A stretch of DNA of 64,000 nucleotides, taken from positions 1 to 64,000 of the forward strand of contig URSD01000010.1 of assembly GCA_900550395.1 (NCBI GenBank). The letters run 5' to 3'. Positions within the stretch are counted from its first letter, which is position 1. Every line of letters starts with the position of its first letter. The stretch is from an uncultured Porphyromonadaceae bacterium (GTDB taxonomy: Bacteria; Bacteroidota; Bacteroidia; Bacteroidales; Muribaculaceae). The notes beneath the pieces were generated by a model, which saw nothing but the letters and a program-made list of their open reading frames with translations, searched no databases and was not told the DNA's origin. Both the position numbers and the translations under genes were made by a program. Shown in pieces: positions 1 to 6,303 of this stretch.

Positions 1-409
1 AGTCGAGCAGCAGGGTGAACGCGACCGGGTCCCGGACCTCGGGCTGCGTGGTGGACCCCAGCGCCTGCTCCACGCCGTCCGGGCCAACGCGGTCCACGTC
101 CCATGCGCACAGGTCGGCAAAGCCGTGGGTCTCCATGGGGTAAGCCTTGCCGTCAAAGATGTGCACGCCGTTATCCGGGTTGCCGCAGCTGGGGAACAGC
201 GCCGGCACGCCAAAGCGGGGACGGTTGCACTCGGAGAAATTGGGGCGGCGGGTCCAGACGAACTCCTCGCCGTCCAGCGTAAAGCTGGTGATCATGCCGC
301 CGCGCTCGGGGGTGATGGTGAGGGCGGTCTTTGCCTCGGGGTCGGTGATGACGTACTGCTCATAGCATGCACCGTTCTCGGTGACGTACTGGGAGGTGAT
401 CTGATTCAT
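1..409 (-). CDS. Aldose 1-epimerase family protein, C-terminus cut by window edge
   Basis: Reading the minus strand from the ATG at 409 gives an open frame that runs off the window at base 1 (about 136 codons). The protein begins MNQITSQYVTENGACYEQY and contains RGGMITSFTLDGEEFVW and FGVPALFPSCGN, the N-terminal beta-sandwich pattern of the galactose mutarotase / aldose epimerase family, which interconverts sugar anomers in the cytoplasm. The catalytic His/Glu region would lie in the missing part. Codon choice and protein style are Clostridia-like (Oscillospirales-type) rather than Bacteroidales, which agrees with the view that the left end of this window is foreign sequence. Substrate cannot be inferred. 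Confidence 0.72.
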   Translation of the reverse strand, partial: MNQITSQYVTENGACYEQYVITDPEAKTALTITPERGGMITSFTLDGEEFVWTRRPNFSECNRPRFGVPALFPSCGNPDNGVHIFDGKAYPMETHGFADLCAWDVDRVGPDGVEQALGSTTQPEVRDPVAFTLLLD

Positions 410-414
410 AAATT

Positions 415-576
415 TCAGTCCTCCGTATGTTTCTGGTTTTTCTGGTATTCCACCAGTTTTTCAAAATAGTAATCAATGCCGTAGCGGATGAAGTATTTGA
501 TCAGCCGCACCGCACCGTAGAGCAGCGCTGCATAGATCAGCAGAGAAAACAATACTGCGCCATTTGCACCCATCAT
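415..576 (-). CDS. Small single-pass membrane protein
   Basis: A 53-residue frame starts MMGANGAVLFSLLIY, has one hydrophobic segment (about residues 5-22) and ends in a basic, charged tail (YFEKLVEYQKNQ). The start at 576 is chosen because an AAGGAAG ribosome-binding site lies about 8 bases upstream; a purine-rich Shine-Dalgarno site of this kind fits a Clostridia source rather than Bacteroidota. The gene lies 5 bases upstream of the epimerase start on the same strand, so the two are probably cotranscribed. No function is recognised. Confidence 0.5.
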   Translation of the reverse strand: MMGANGAVLFSLLIYAALLYGAVRLIKYFIRYGIDYYFEKLVEYQKNQKHTED

Positions 577-704
577 ATAAAACACTTCCTTTCCGTTTTC
601 ATGCACAAAAAGGCCGCCGTATCGCAAAAAGCGCGTACAGCAGCCTTTATTTTGGTCACAAAGATACACTCCAGACCCTTTCAAAGGCGGCTGTTTTGTG
701 ACAC

Positions 705-748
705 GCGATTCGCGGCTGTTGCCAACGTATTCAAAATACGCGAATCGC
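705..748. terminator. Nested inverted repeat after the altronate dehydratase gene
   Basis: Bases 705-714 (gcgattcgcg) and 739-748 (cgcgaatcgc) are perfect inverted repeats. An inner hairpin (cgtatt / aatacg) lies at 726-740. It sits 3 bases after the uxaA stop codon, so it may stop that transcript, but there is no clear U-tract, so an intrinsic terminator is not proven. Confidence 0.35.
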
Positions 749-750
749 AG

Positions 751-1187
751 TTAGAGCACGACGCCGTCCTTGAAGATGGAGATCTCGCGGAAGCCGTGCT
801 TCTCGGCCTTGGTCTGCTCGCCGCTGGCAACGCGGATGACCAGATCCAGCAGGTCCTTTGCGGCCTCGTCGATGGTCTTTTCGCCGTCAGCGATAACGCC
901 GGTGTTGAAGTCGATCCAGCCCGACTTCTTCTCTGCCAGCGGGGTGTTGGTAGAGATCTTCAGGGTGGGAGCCGGAGAGGAGAACGGCGTGCCGCGGCCG
1001 GTGGAAAAGAGGATGAGGTGTGCGCCTGCGGCGGTCATGGCAGTGGCGGACACGAGGTCATTGCCGGGGCCGGAGAGCATATTCAGGCCCTTGGTGACGA
1101 CGGGATCGCCGTAGCCGATGACGTCCATGATGGGGGCGGTGCCGCCCTTCTGTACGCAGCCGCAGCTCTTATCCTCCAGCGTGGTGA
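751..1187 (-). CDS. uxaA: Altronate dehydratase (UxaA/GarD family), C-terminal fragment
   Basis: The last ~140 residues of a UxaA-type dehydratase, which removes water from D-altronate in hexuronate breakdown. Family signatures are clear: SCGCVQKGGTAPIMDVIGYG, then NMLSGPGNDLVSATAMTAAG, LFSTGRGTPF, and the tail FREISIFKDGVVL. The N-terminal part is absent. In its place the same frame continues upstream into the beginning of HisF, so a continuous open frame from 1386 to 751 looks like a HisF-UxaA fusion. That fusion makes no biochemical sense and is read here as a chimeric join inside the shared stretch encoding TTLED. Clostridia-like origin. Confidence 0.8.
1171..1187. other. Chimeric joint hisF / uxaA
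   Basis: HisF sequence (GG-I-TTLED, the end of the VGGGI motif) switches to UxaA sequence (TTLED-KSCGCVQ). Both families can encode the residues TTLED at this point, so the joint lies in a short region of shared sequence and cannot be placed to the base. Confidence 0.75.
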
Positions 1188-1434
1188 TGCCGCCGCCGAC
1201 GGTCAGCGGGATAAAAATCTGGCTTGCGACCCGGCGCAAAATATCGGTGTACAGCCCGCGCCCCTCGACGCTGGCGGTAATATCGTAGAACACCAGCTCG
1301 TCCGCGCCGGAGGCGTTGTAGTACCACGCCATCTCGACGGGATCGGCCATGTCCTGCAATCCTTCTAAGTTGACACCCTTGCCCACGCGCCCGTTTATGA
1401 CGACCAGACAAGGAATTATGCGTTATGTTATCAT
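1188..1434 (-). pseudogene. hisF: HisF N-terminal fragment, with stop at codon 4
   Basis: From the ATG at 1434 (GGGGGAG about 7 bases upstream) the frame reads M-I-T-stop-RIIPCLVVINGRVGKG, then ADPVEMAWYYNASGADELVF and PLTVGGGI. This is the N-terminal third of imidazole glycerol phosphate synthase cyclase HisF, which acts in histidine synthesis. Codon 4, normally Lys in MxTKRIIPCLDV, is TAA. The catalytic Asp of CLDV (residue 11 in HisF) is Val, and GRVVKG reads GRVGKG. Several of these are A-to-T changes against the expected codons, so error-rich sequence at a read or joint end is as likely as a decayed gene. The gene is cut at about 1187 by the join to uxaA. It follows hisA, as in normal Clostridia his operons. 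Confidence 0.75.
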
Positions 1435-1455
1435 ACATTCACTCCCCCTTTTGTC

Positions 1456-1491
1456 AGAGAGGAGTAGGAGATGTCTCTGCTACTCCTCTCT
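1456..1491. repeat. 12-bp inverted repeat between hisA and hisF
   Basis: Bases 1456-1467 (agagaggagtag) and 1480-1491 (ctactcctctct) are perfect inverted repeats around a 12-base loop. The hairpin lies in the hisA-hisF spacer just upstream of the hisF ribosome-binding site. It could modulate read-through between the two genes; no U-tract follows. Confidence 0.5.
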
Positions 1492-1493
1492 CC

Positions 1494-1970
1494 TCACTTG
1501 CTTTCGTACCGCCTCACGGCCTCGGCCAGATCACTCGCACCCGTATAAATCGACTTCCCCAAAATGGCTGCGAGGCAGTGCATGGCGGAAAGCTCGGCCA
1601 GCTCGGCCATGGCGGCAATGCCGCCACTGGCCGTGACTTCGATGCCGGGAATCGTCAAAAGCTCACGGTACAGCGCCATATTGGTGCCCTGCATCGTGCC
1701 GTCCCGGGAAATATCGGTGGCAATAATGGCCTTGACGCCCGCATTGGCGCAGCGGCGGCAGAATGCCACGCCCGGCTCGGGGGTGACCTCCTTCCAGCCG
1801 TTGACAGCGACAGCGCCGTCCTTCATGTCAACACCGACGGCGATCTGTGCGCCGTATTTCAGTGCCATTTCTGCCGTGAAATCGAAGGTTTTTACGGCCA
1901 CCGTGCCCAGAATGCAGCGGTCCGCGCCGAGGTCAAGATACCGTTGGATGCGCGCCTCGGCGCGGATGCT
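1494..1970 (-). CDS. hisA: Phosphoribosylformimino-AICAR ribotide isomerase HisA, C-terminal fragment
   Basis: The C-terminal ~155 residues of HisA, the (beta/alpha)8 isomerase of histidine synthesis. Visible motifs are RCILGTVAVK, VGVDMKDGAVAVNGWK, the phosphate-binding and catalytic strand IIATDISRDGTMQGTN (second catalytic Asp present) and ASGGIAAMAEL. The N-terminal half is missing: at about 1965 the frame passes into NusA, producing an artificial 'NusA-HisA' open frame. Gene order hisA then hisF, 60 bases apart, is the standard Clostridia arrangement. Confidence 0.85.
   Translation of the reverse strand, partial: SIRAEARIQRYLDLGADRCILGTVAVKTFDFTAEMALKYGAQIAVGVDMKDGAVAVNGWKEVTPEPGVAFCRRCANAGVKAIIATDISRDGTMQGTNMALYRELLTIPGIEVTASGGIAAMAELAELSAMHCLAAILGKSIYTGASDLAEAVRRYESK
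1962..1970. other. Chimeric joint nusA / hisA
   Basis: On the minus strand NusA (EVPEIHDGLIS) becomes HisA (IRAEARIQRYL) inside the octamer GCATCCGC. That octamer could belong to either parent: NusA encodes SIR-like sequence here and HisA encodes the GGGIR motif. Base composition, gene content and codon style differ on the two sides, so sequence to the left is foreign to the rest of the window. Confidence 0.8.
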
Positions 1971-2657
1971 GATGAGGCCGTCGTGAATCTCTGGCACCTC
2001 AAGCTCGAAGAGGCGGCGCAGGAACTGCTCGTTGGTGCGGCTGACGGTGATCTTGGGGTTGTTGTTCTTGTTGTCGACGTTGGCGATGACGGCGCGTACG
2101 GTCTCTCCCTTGCGGAAGAAGTCGCCGGGGATGCTCTCGCTCTTGGGGAGCAGGAGCTCGTTCTTCTCGTCGTCGAGCAGGAGGGTCTCGCGGCTCCATG
2201 TCTGGTATACCTCGCCGCTTACGAGCTCGCCCTCGAGGTCCTTGAACTTCTCGTAGACGGCCTCGTGCTGGAGGTCGAGAATCTTGCTCTGGAGGGTCTG
2301 GCGCAGATTGAGGATGGCGCGGCGGCCGAACTTCTCGAACACGATCTCCTTGGTGTGTTCCTCGCCCACCTCGGCGTCGGGGTCGTTGTCCTCTCGGGCG
2401 TCGCTGAGTGCTATTTCGAGGTTGGGGTTCTGCACCTCGCCGTCGGGCACCACGGTGAGATTCTGGAAAATCTGGACGTCGCCCTTGTCGGGGTTGAGAA
2501 TCACGTCAAGATTCTCGTCGGTGCCGAACATCTTGGCCAGCACGTTGCGGAACGATTCCTCCAGCACGCTGATCATGGTGGTCTTGTCGATGTTCTTCAG
2601 TTCCTTGAACTCGGCGAACTGCTCTACCATATTGGGGGTTGCCTCTTTCTTTGCCAT
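1962..2657 (-). CDS. nusA: Transcription termination/antitermination factor NusA, N-terminal fragment
   Basis: The protein starts MAKKEATPNMVEQFAEFKEL and includes the RNA-polymerase-binding N-terminal domain (FGRRAILNLRQTLQSKI, residues about 105-121) and the beginning of the S1 domain (GETVRAVIANVDNKNNNPKI). It is a Bacteroidales-type NusA cut at about residue 230, before the KH RNA-binding domains, by the chimeric joint. NusA binds elongating RNA polymerase and controls pausing, termination and antitermination. It lies 11 bases downstream of rimP, the usual rimP-nusA-infB order; infB has been lost with the rest of the true left flank. Confidence 0.9.
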
Positions 2658-2668
2658 AGTATTGTCGG

Positions 2669-3139
2669 TTAGAATTTTATTTCGTAAACGCAGTATTTCA
2701 CATCGGCCAGCGGGAGGGTCAGCTCCTCGGCGCGGACCACGGGGCGCTTGGCTCCAGGCTCTTTCACTTTCACCTCGTGTTCCAGCGTGATGGACGTGGT
2801 GTCGTCGCTGACGCCGCGGAGCACGGCGTGAAGCTTGCGGCCGTCGCGGGTGAGCACCTCTACGGGGTTGCCGATGTTCTTCAGAAACTGTCCGCGCACG
2901 CGCATCGGTGCCGTAAGGCCCGCTGAGCCGACTTCCAGCTCGTAGTCCTCGACATCGCGGTCGAACTCCTGCTCTATGCGTCGTGTGATGGCGGCGCATG
3001 TGTCGATGTCGACGCCTTCGGGCGAATCAATCTCCACCACGATCTCGTTGGCAGGGCTTACACGAAGGTCCACGAGGAAAAGGTCGGTGCCCTCGATAGC
3101 CTTCATGACTGTGTCGGTAAGTTTCTGACTGTCTATCAT
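2669..3139 (-). CDS. rimP: Ribosome maturation factor RimP
   Basis: 156 residues with the RimP pattern: N-terminal alpha/beta domain (LFLVDLRVSPANEIVVEID, EGVDIDTCAAITRRIE), the conserved YELEVGSAGL turn, and a C-terminal SH3-like barrel (NPVEVLTRDGRKLHAVLRGV). RimP binds the 30S subunit and assists late assembly of its head. Full length for the family. First gene of rimP-nusA; a TAACTTTG promoter box lies ~64 bases upstream of the start. Confidence 0.93.
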   Translation of the reverse strand: MIDSQKLTDTVMKAIEGTDLFLVDLRVSPANEIVVEIDSPEGVDIDTCAAITRRIEQEFDRDVEDYELEVGSAGLTAPMRVRGQFLKNIGNPVEVLTRDGRKLHAVLRGVSDDTTSITLEHEVKVKEPGAKRPVVRAEELTLPLADVKYCVYEIKF

Positions 3140-3202
3140 TATAGGTTATGGTTAAAAAACAGGAGGAAGCGCTGCGCCCCCTCCTTCACTCTGAAGTCTG
3201 TG

Positions 3203-3210
3203 CAAAGTTA
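3203..3210 (-). promoter_or_regulatory. Bacteroides-type -7 box for rimP-nusA
   Basis: TAACTTTG on the minus strand matches TAnnTTTG. No clear TTTG lies 19-21 bases upstream. The leader would be about 60 bases. Confidence 0.5.
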
Positions 3211-3231
3211 GCGATTTTTTACGTATTAATA

Positions 3232-3270
3232 TAATACGGGCGCACTATTGTAGGTAGCGCGCCCGCATTA
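3232..3270 (-). terminator. Hairpin downstream of the TlpA-like gene
   Basis: taatacgggcgc (3232-3243) pairs with gcgcccgcatta (3259-3270) with one mismatch. It follows the minus-strand gene ending at 3305. The flanks are AT-rich but there is no uninterrupted U-tract on the minus strand, so this is a probable rather than certain terminator. Confidence 0.5.
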
Positions 3271-3304
3271 TTAATATTATTTAGTGTTTTTTAACGTCTG
3301 TTTA

Positions 3305-4393
3305 TCAGAGTACCTTGGCTACGGCTGCGTTGAGCTTGGAGGGGTCGATGACGCGCTCGCGGATGACGCCCTCGCCGTCGATGACGAAGGCTACGGGCAG
3401 CGCGCCGACATTGTACTTCATGAGTACGTCGGTGCCGTCGACTGGCGAGTTCCACACCGTAATCCAGGGCAGGTTGTCGGCTTTCTGCTTCCACTCCACC
3501 TCGTCGCCGTCGAAGGCTATCTGGTATATTTCCAGGCCGTTGGCGGCATATTTGCCGCGCAGGTCAGCGAGCACGACGTTGTAGGCCGGCGACGACTCGA
3601 GGTCGTAGCTCGTGAAGCTGAGCACCACGGGATGTCCCTTGCCGGCGATGGCGGCGAGGCTCTGCTCATGGCCCTTGTTGTCGTAGCGCACGATGTCGAT
3701 AAGGCCGCTTTCCTGCACCTGCATGCTGAGGCCCCCGGCCTGGGGGTTATACAGCTGACGGGCCTTGAGGAAGATGGCCGTGAGCCACTGCGTGCGGGCG
3801 TCGTCGGGGCGGTTGTCGGTGAAACGCTGTGCCACGGCGCCTACGATGCTGAGGTCGCGGCGCTTGCTCAGGTCGTAGAGCGAGCGTCCGCCTATGTTCT
3901 TGTTGATGATGTAGTAGGCGGCGATGCAGGTGCTGTCGTGGATGGCTATGTCGTTGAGCTTGCTCTTCAGGATGCTGTCGGTGAGCGCGCCCTGAGGGCC
4001 GCGGGCAGCCACGCTCTCGGCGATGAGGCGGTCGATAGCCACAATCTTGTCGGCGGCGGGAGTGCCGGTAAGTGTGTACTCGGTGCCGAAGCCTGCGGTG
4101 TCGGTGGCGATGGTGAGGGCGTCGGTGCTGTCGACGGGGAAGTAGATGCAGCGGCCGTCGAGATTGAGGCGGTACACATCGGCGATGGCGGCGGGAGCCT
4201 CGGCGCGGTAGCTGAAGGCGCCGTCGCGACCTATGCTGACACTGTCGATGGCATACCAGTTGCCGGCGTTGAAGGCTTCGATAGCCATGCGGCGTCCCTC
4301 ACCGTCCTTGACGGTACCTTCCACACTCCATCCGTGGCTGCCGGATGTGCAGGCGGCGAGCACTGCGAGAGCCGGGATAACAAGGCGTTTCAT
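3305..4393 (-). CDS. DUF4369 / TlpA-like lipoprotein lacking the redox cysteines
   Basis: 362 residues. A lipoprotein-type signal (LAVLAAC, Cys about residue 15) is followed by a DUF4369-like beta domain (VEGTVKDGEGRRMAIEAFN...) and a C-terminal thioredoxin fold (VVLSFTSYDLESSPAY, then ALPVAFVIDGEGVI with the cis-Pro region). Where TlpA/ResA proteins have WCxxC after the first strand, this protein has SYDLESSPAY, so it has no active-site cysteines and cannot be a standard disulfide reductase. It is probably a periplasm-facing structural or binding protein. It is the last gene of greA-HIT-tlpA, with an ATGA overlap to the HIT gene. Confidence 0.75.
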   Translation of the reverse strand: MKRLVIPALAVLAACTSGSHGWSVEGTVKDGEGRRMAIEAFNAGNWYAIDSVSIGRDGAFSYRAEAPAAIADVYRLNLDGRCIYFPVDSTDALTIATDTAGFGTEYTLTGTPAADKIVAIDRLIAESVAARGPQGALTDSILKSKLNDIAIHDSTCIAAYYIINKNIGGRSLYDLSKRRDLSIVGAVAQRFTDNRPDDARTQWLTAIFLKARQLYNPQAGGLSMQVQESGLIDIVRYDNKGHEQSLAAIAGKGHPVVLSFTSYDLESSPAYNVVLADLRGKYAANGLEIYQIAFDGDEVEWKQKADNLPWITVWNSPVDGTDVLMKYNVGALPVAFVIDGEGVIRERVIDPSKLNAAVAKVL

Positions 4394-4800
4394 CAGTCCT
4401 TCAGTTTATCGAATTCGGCGGCAATGGCGTCGGCGATGTGACGCATGTCGGCCTCGGGCAGGGTCATCTTGCCTTTGGCGAAGTTCATGTCGTTCTCCTC
4501 GTTGATGGGAATGAGGTGGATGTGGGCGTGGGGCACCTCAAGGCCTATCACGGTCATGCCCACGCGCTTGCAGGGCATGGCTGCGCCTACGGCGCGGGCC
4601 ACCTTGCGGGCGAAGACGTGCAGCGCTGCGGTCTCCTCGTCGGTGAGGTCGAAGATGTAGCTGACCTCGCGGCGCGGAATCACGAGCACATGGCCCGGAG
4701 CCACGGGATTGATGTCGAGGAAAGCGAAGTGACGGTCGTCGGCCGCTACCTTGTAGCTGGGAATCTCGCCGGCGGCTATGCGTGAGAAAATCGTTGCCAT
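4393..4800 (-). CDS. HIT family hydrolase
   Basis: 135 residues with the histidine triad HAHIHLIP (HxHxHxx) near residue 93 and the upstream FAFLDINPVAPGHVLVIPRR segment. HIT proteins hydrolyse or transfer nucleotidyl groups (for example AMP-lysine or dinucleoside polyphosphates) in the cytoplasm; the exact substrate cannot be told. The start overlaps the greA stop (ATGA) and the stop overlaps the start of the TlpA-like gene (ATGA), so the three genes are translationally coupled. Confidence 0.92.
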   Translation of the reverse strand: MATIFSRIAAGEIPSYKVAADDRHFAFLDINPVAPGHVLVIPRREVSYIFDLTDEETAALHVFARKVARAVGAAMPCKRVGMTVIGLEVPHAHIHLIPINEENDMNFAKGKMTLPEADMRHIADAIAAEFDKLKD

Positions 4801-5270
4801 CAGAAGGATATTTCTTTGATTTCAAATTTCATAAGGCCGCTGGGCACGCGTATCTCCACGATGTCGCCCACCTTGTGGCCCAGCAGGCCCTTGGCGATGG
4901 GGGTGGAGGTGGCGATTTTCTTCTCGCGGAGGTTGGCCTCGCTGTCGGCCACGATGGTGTATTCCATCTCCTGGCCGTTGGCGACGTTCTTGATTTTCAC
5001 GCGGTTGAGAATCTGCACCTCGTTGGTGTTGAGCTTGCTTTCGTCGAGGATGCGTGCGTTTGCCAGCAGGTCCTTGAGCTGGGAGATCTTCATCTCCAGC
5101 ATGCCCTGTGCCTCCTTGGCGGCGTCGTACTCGGCGTTCTCGCTGAGGTCGCCTTTGTCGCGTGCCTCGGCAATGGCCGCGATTATCTCGGGGCGTTTCA
5201 CATTCTCGAGAAACGCGATTTCGTCCATTTTTTTCTGATAACCTTCCTTGGTCATGTAAGTGATAGCCAT
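4800..5270 (-). CDS. greA: Transcription elongation factor GreA
   Basis: 156 residues. The N-terminal coiled-coil carries the catalytic tip ARDKGDLSENAEYDAAKEAQ (Asp and Glu acids present), followed by the FKBP-like C-terminal domain (ISTSTPIAKGLLGHKVGDIVEI-like segment). GreA enters the RNA-polymerase secondary channel and stimulates cleavage of backtracked RNA. First gene of a three-gene operon. Its ~105-base leader contains a hairpin followed by six U (5312-5353), see the separate entry. Confidence 0.95.
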   Translation of the reverse strand: MAITYMTKEGYQKKMDEIAFLENVKRPEIIAAIAEARDKGDLSENAEYDAAKEAQGMLEMKISQLKDLLANARILDESKLNTNEVQILNRVKIKNVANGQEMEYTIVADSEANLREKKIATSTPIAKGLLGHKVGDIVEIRVPSGLMKFEIKEISF

Positions 5271-5311
5271 GGGAATAGAATTATTTGTGGTTTAATATAG
5301 CGAGCATAATA

Positions 5312-5353
5312 AAAAAGAGAAACCCGACCGCGTCAGCGGCAGAGTCCCGGCTT
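5312..5353 (-). terminator. Terminator-like hairpin inside the greA leader
   Basis: On the minus strand an imperfect GC-rich stem (core CCGC-TGAC-GCGG) at 5321-5353 is followed by UCUC and then six U (5312-5317). It lies between the greA promoter box and the greA start, so it may end a fraction of transcripts early (an attenuator). Confidence 0.45.
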
Positions 5354-5378
5354 TCCTTACAGCTCCAAAATGCATCGG

Positions 5379-5386
5379 CAAAGGTA
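5379..5386 (-). promoter_or_regulatory. -7 box for greA operon
   Basis: TACCTTTG on the minus strand matches TAnnTTTG. The -33 element is not clear. Confidence 0.45.
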
Positions 5387-5466
5387 GGCAATTAAATCGA
5401 GATTAGTCCCTTTTGCTCCTTAATAATAGTTAAAATGACGCCGCCGGCTGCAAAAACCGAACGCCA

Positions 5467-5498
5467 CTTGGCCGTAACGCAAAAAGTTGTTAACTTTG
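5467..5498 (+). promoter_or_regulatory. Promoter of menG, box 5 bases from ATG
   Basis: CTTG (5467-5470), 20 bases, then TAACTTTG (5491-5498). The ATG of menG begins at 5504, so the transcript start should fall at or beside the start codon. Confidence 0.65.
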
Positions 5499-5503
5499 CA
5501 ATC

Positions 5504-6241
5504 ATGGACGTCAAAGCGGAAAAAATCATGCCCTACGGCCGCGGCCGCGGGAAGAGCGAGGAGGTGCGCGACATGTTCGACAGCATCGCCCCCGCCTACG
5601 ACTTCATGAACCGCGCCATGACCCTCGGCATCGACCGCCTGTGGCGCCGCCGGGCCGTCCGGGCTGTGGCATCGGTATCGCCGCGGCGCGTGCTGGACAT
5701 AGCCACCGGCACCGGCGACATGGCGATAGCTCTGGCGCGGCGCATCCCCGGCGCAAGCATCGAGGGCATAGACCTGAGTGCCGGCATGGTGGAGATTGGC
5801 CGCCGCAAGGTGAGCGAAGCGGGCCTCAACGACCGGGTTGGCCTGCGCATCGGCGACAGCCTCGCAATTGACCTGCCCGACGCCTCGGTCGACGCCATAA
5901 CCGTGGCCTACGGCGTGCGCAACTTTGAGCATCTGGACCGCGGCTATGCCGAGATGATGCGTGTGCTGCGCCCTGGAGGCCTGCTTGCCGTGCTGGAGCT
6001 GTCGACTCCGCGAGGCCGCCTCACGGCGCCACTGTACCGGCTCTATACCCGCTACGTCATCCCCGCGGCCGGCCGGCTGATAAGCCGCGACTCCCGCGCC
6101 TACAGCTACCTGCCCGAAAGCATCGCCGCCGTGCCGCAGGGCGACGACATGTGCGCGCTGATTCTCGCGGCCGGAGCATCCCGCGCGGAGGCTCGGCCCA
6201 TGACGTTCGGCGCCTGCACGCTTTATCTTGCAAGGAAATAA
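5504..6241 (+). CDS. menG: Demethylmenaquinone methyltransferase (UbiE/MenG)
   Basis: 245 residues. SAM-dependent methyltransferase fold with the glycine-rich motif VLDIATGTGDMAIALAR, EGIDLSAGMVEIGR, and the UbiE signatures FDSIAPAYDFMNRAMTLGID and VAYGVRNFEHLDRGYAEMMRVLRPGG. It methylates demethylmenaquinone in the last step of menaquinone synthesis, matching a menA gene at 27694-28578. The ATG at 5504 (MDVKAEKIMPYGRG) is preferred to the upstream frame because family members have a short lead before xPYG and because a promoter box ends at 5498. Confidence 0.93.
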   Translation: MDVKAEKIMPYGRGRGKSEEVRDMFDSIAPAYDFMNRAMTLGIDRLWRRRAVRAVASVSPRRVLDIATGTGDMAIALARRIPGASIEGIDLSAGMVEIGRRKVSEAGLNDRVGLRIGDSLAIDLPDASVDAITVAYGVRNFEHLDRGYAEMMRVLRPGGLLAVLELSTPRGRLTAPLYRLYTRYVIPAAGRLISRDSRAYSYLPESIAAVPQGDDMCALILAAGASRAEARPMTFGACTLYLARK

Positions 6242-6303
6242 CCATAACCGCACCCTGGCCGCCATCGGCGGCCGCCGTCATATCCATCCATCACATAAGT
6301 AAT

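Noticed and set aside
751..1386. Apparent HisF-UxaA fusion protein
   Set aside because: The join lies in shared TTLED sequence and both halves are incomplete, so it is treated as an artefact, not a novel enzyme.
1494..2999. Apparent NusA-HisA fusion protein
   Set aside because: Two essential but unrelated proteins, both truncated, joined at an 8-base microhomology between different phyla.
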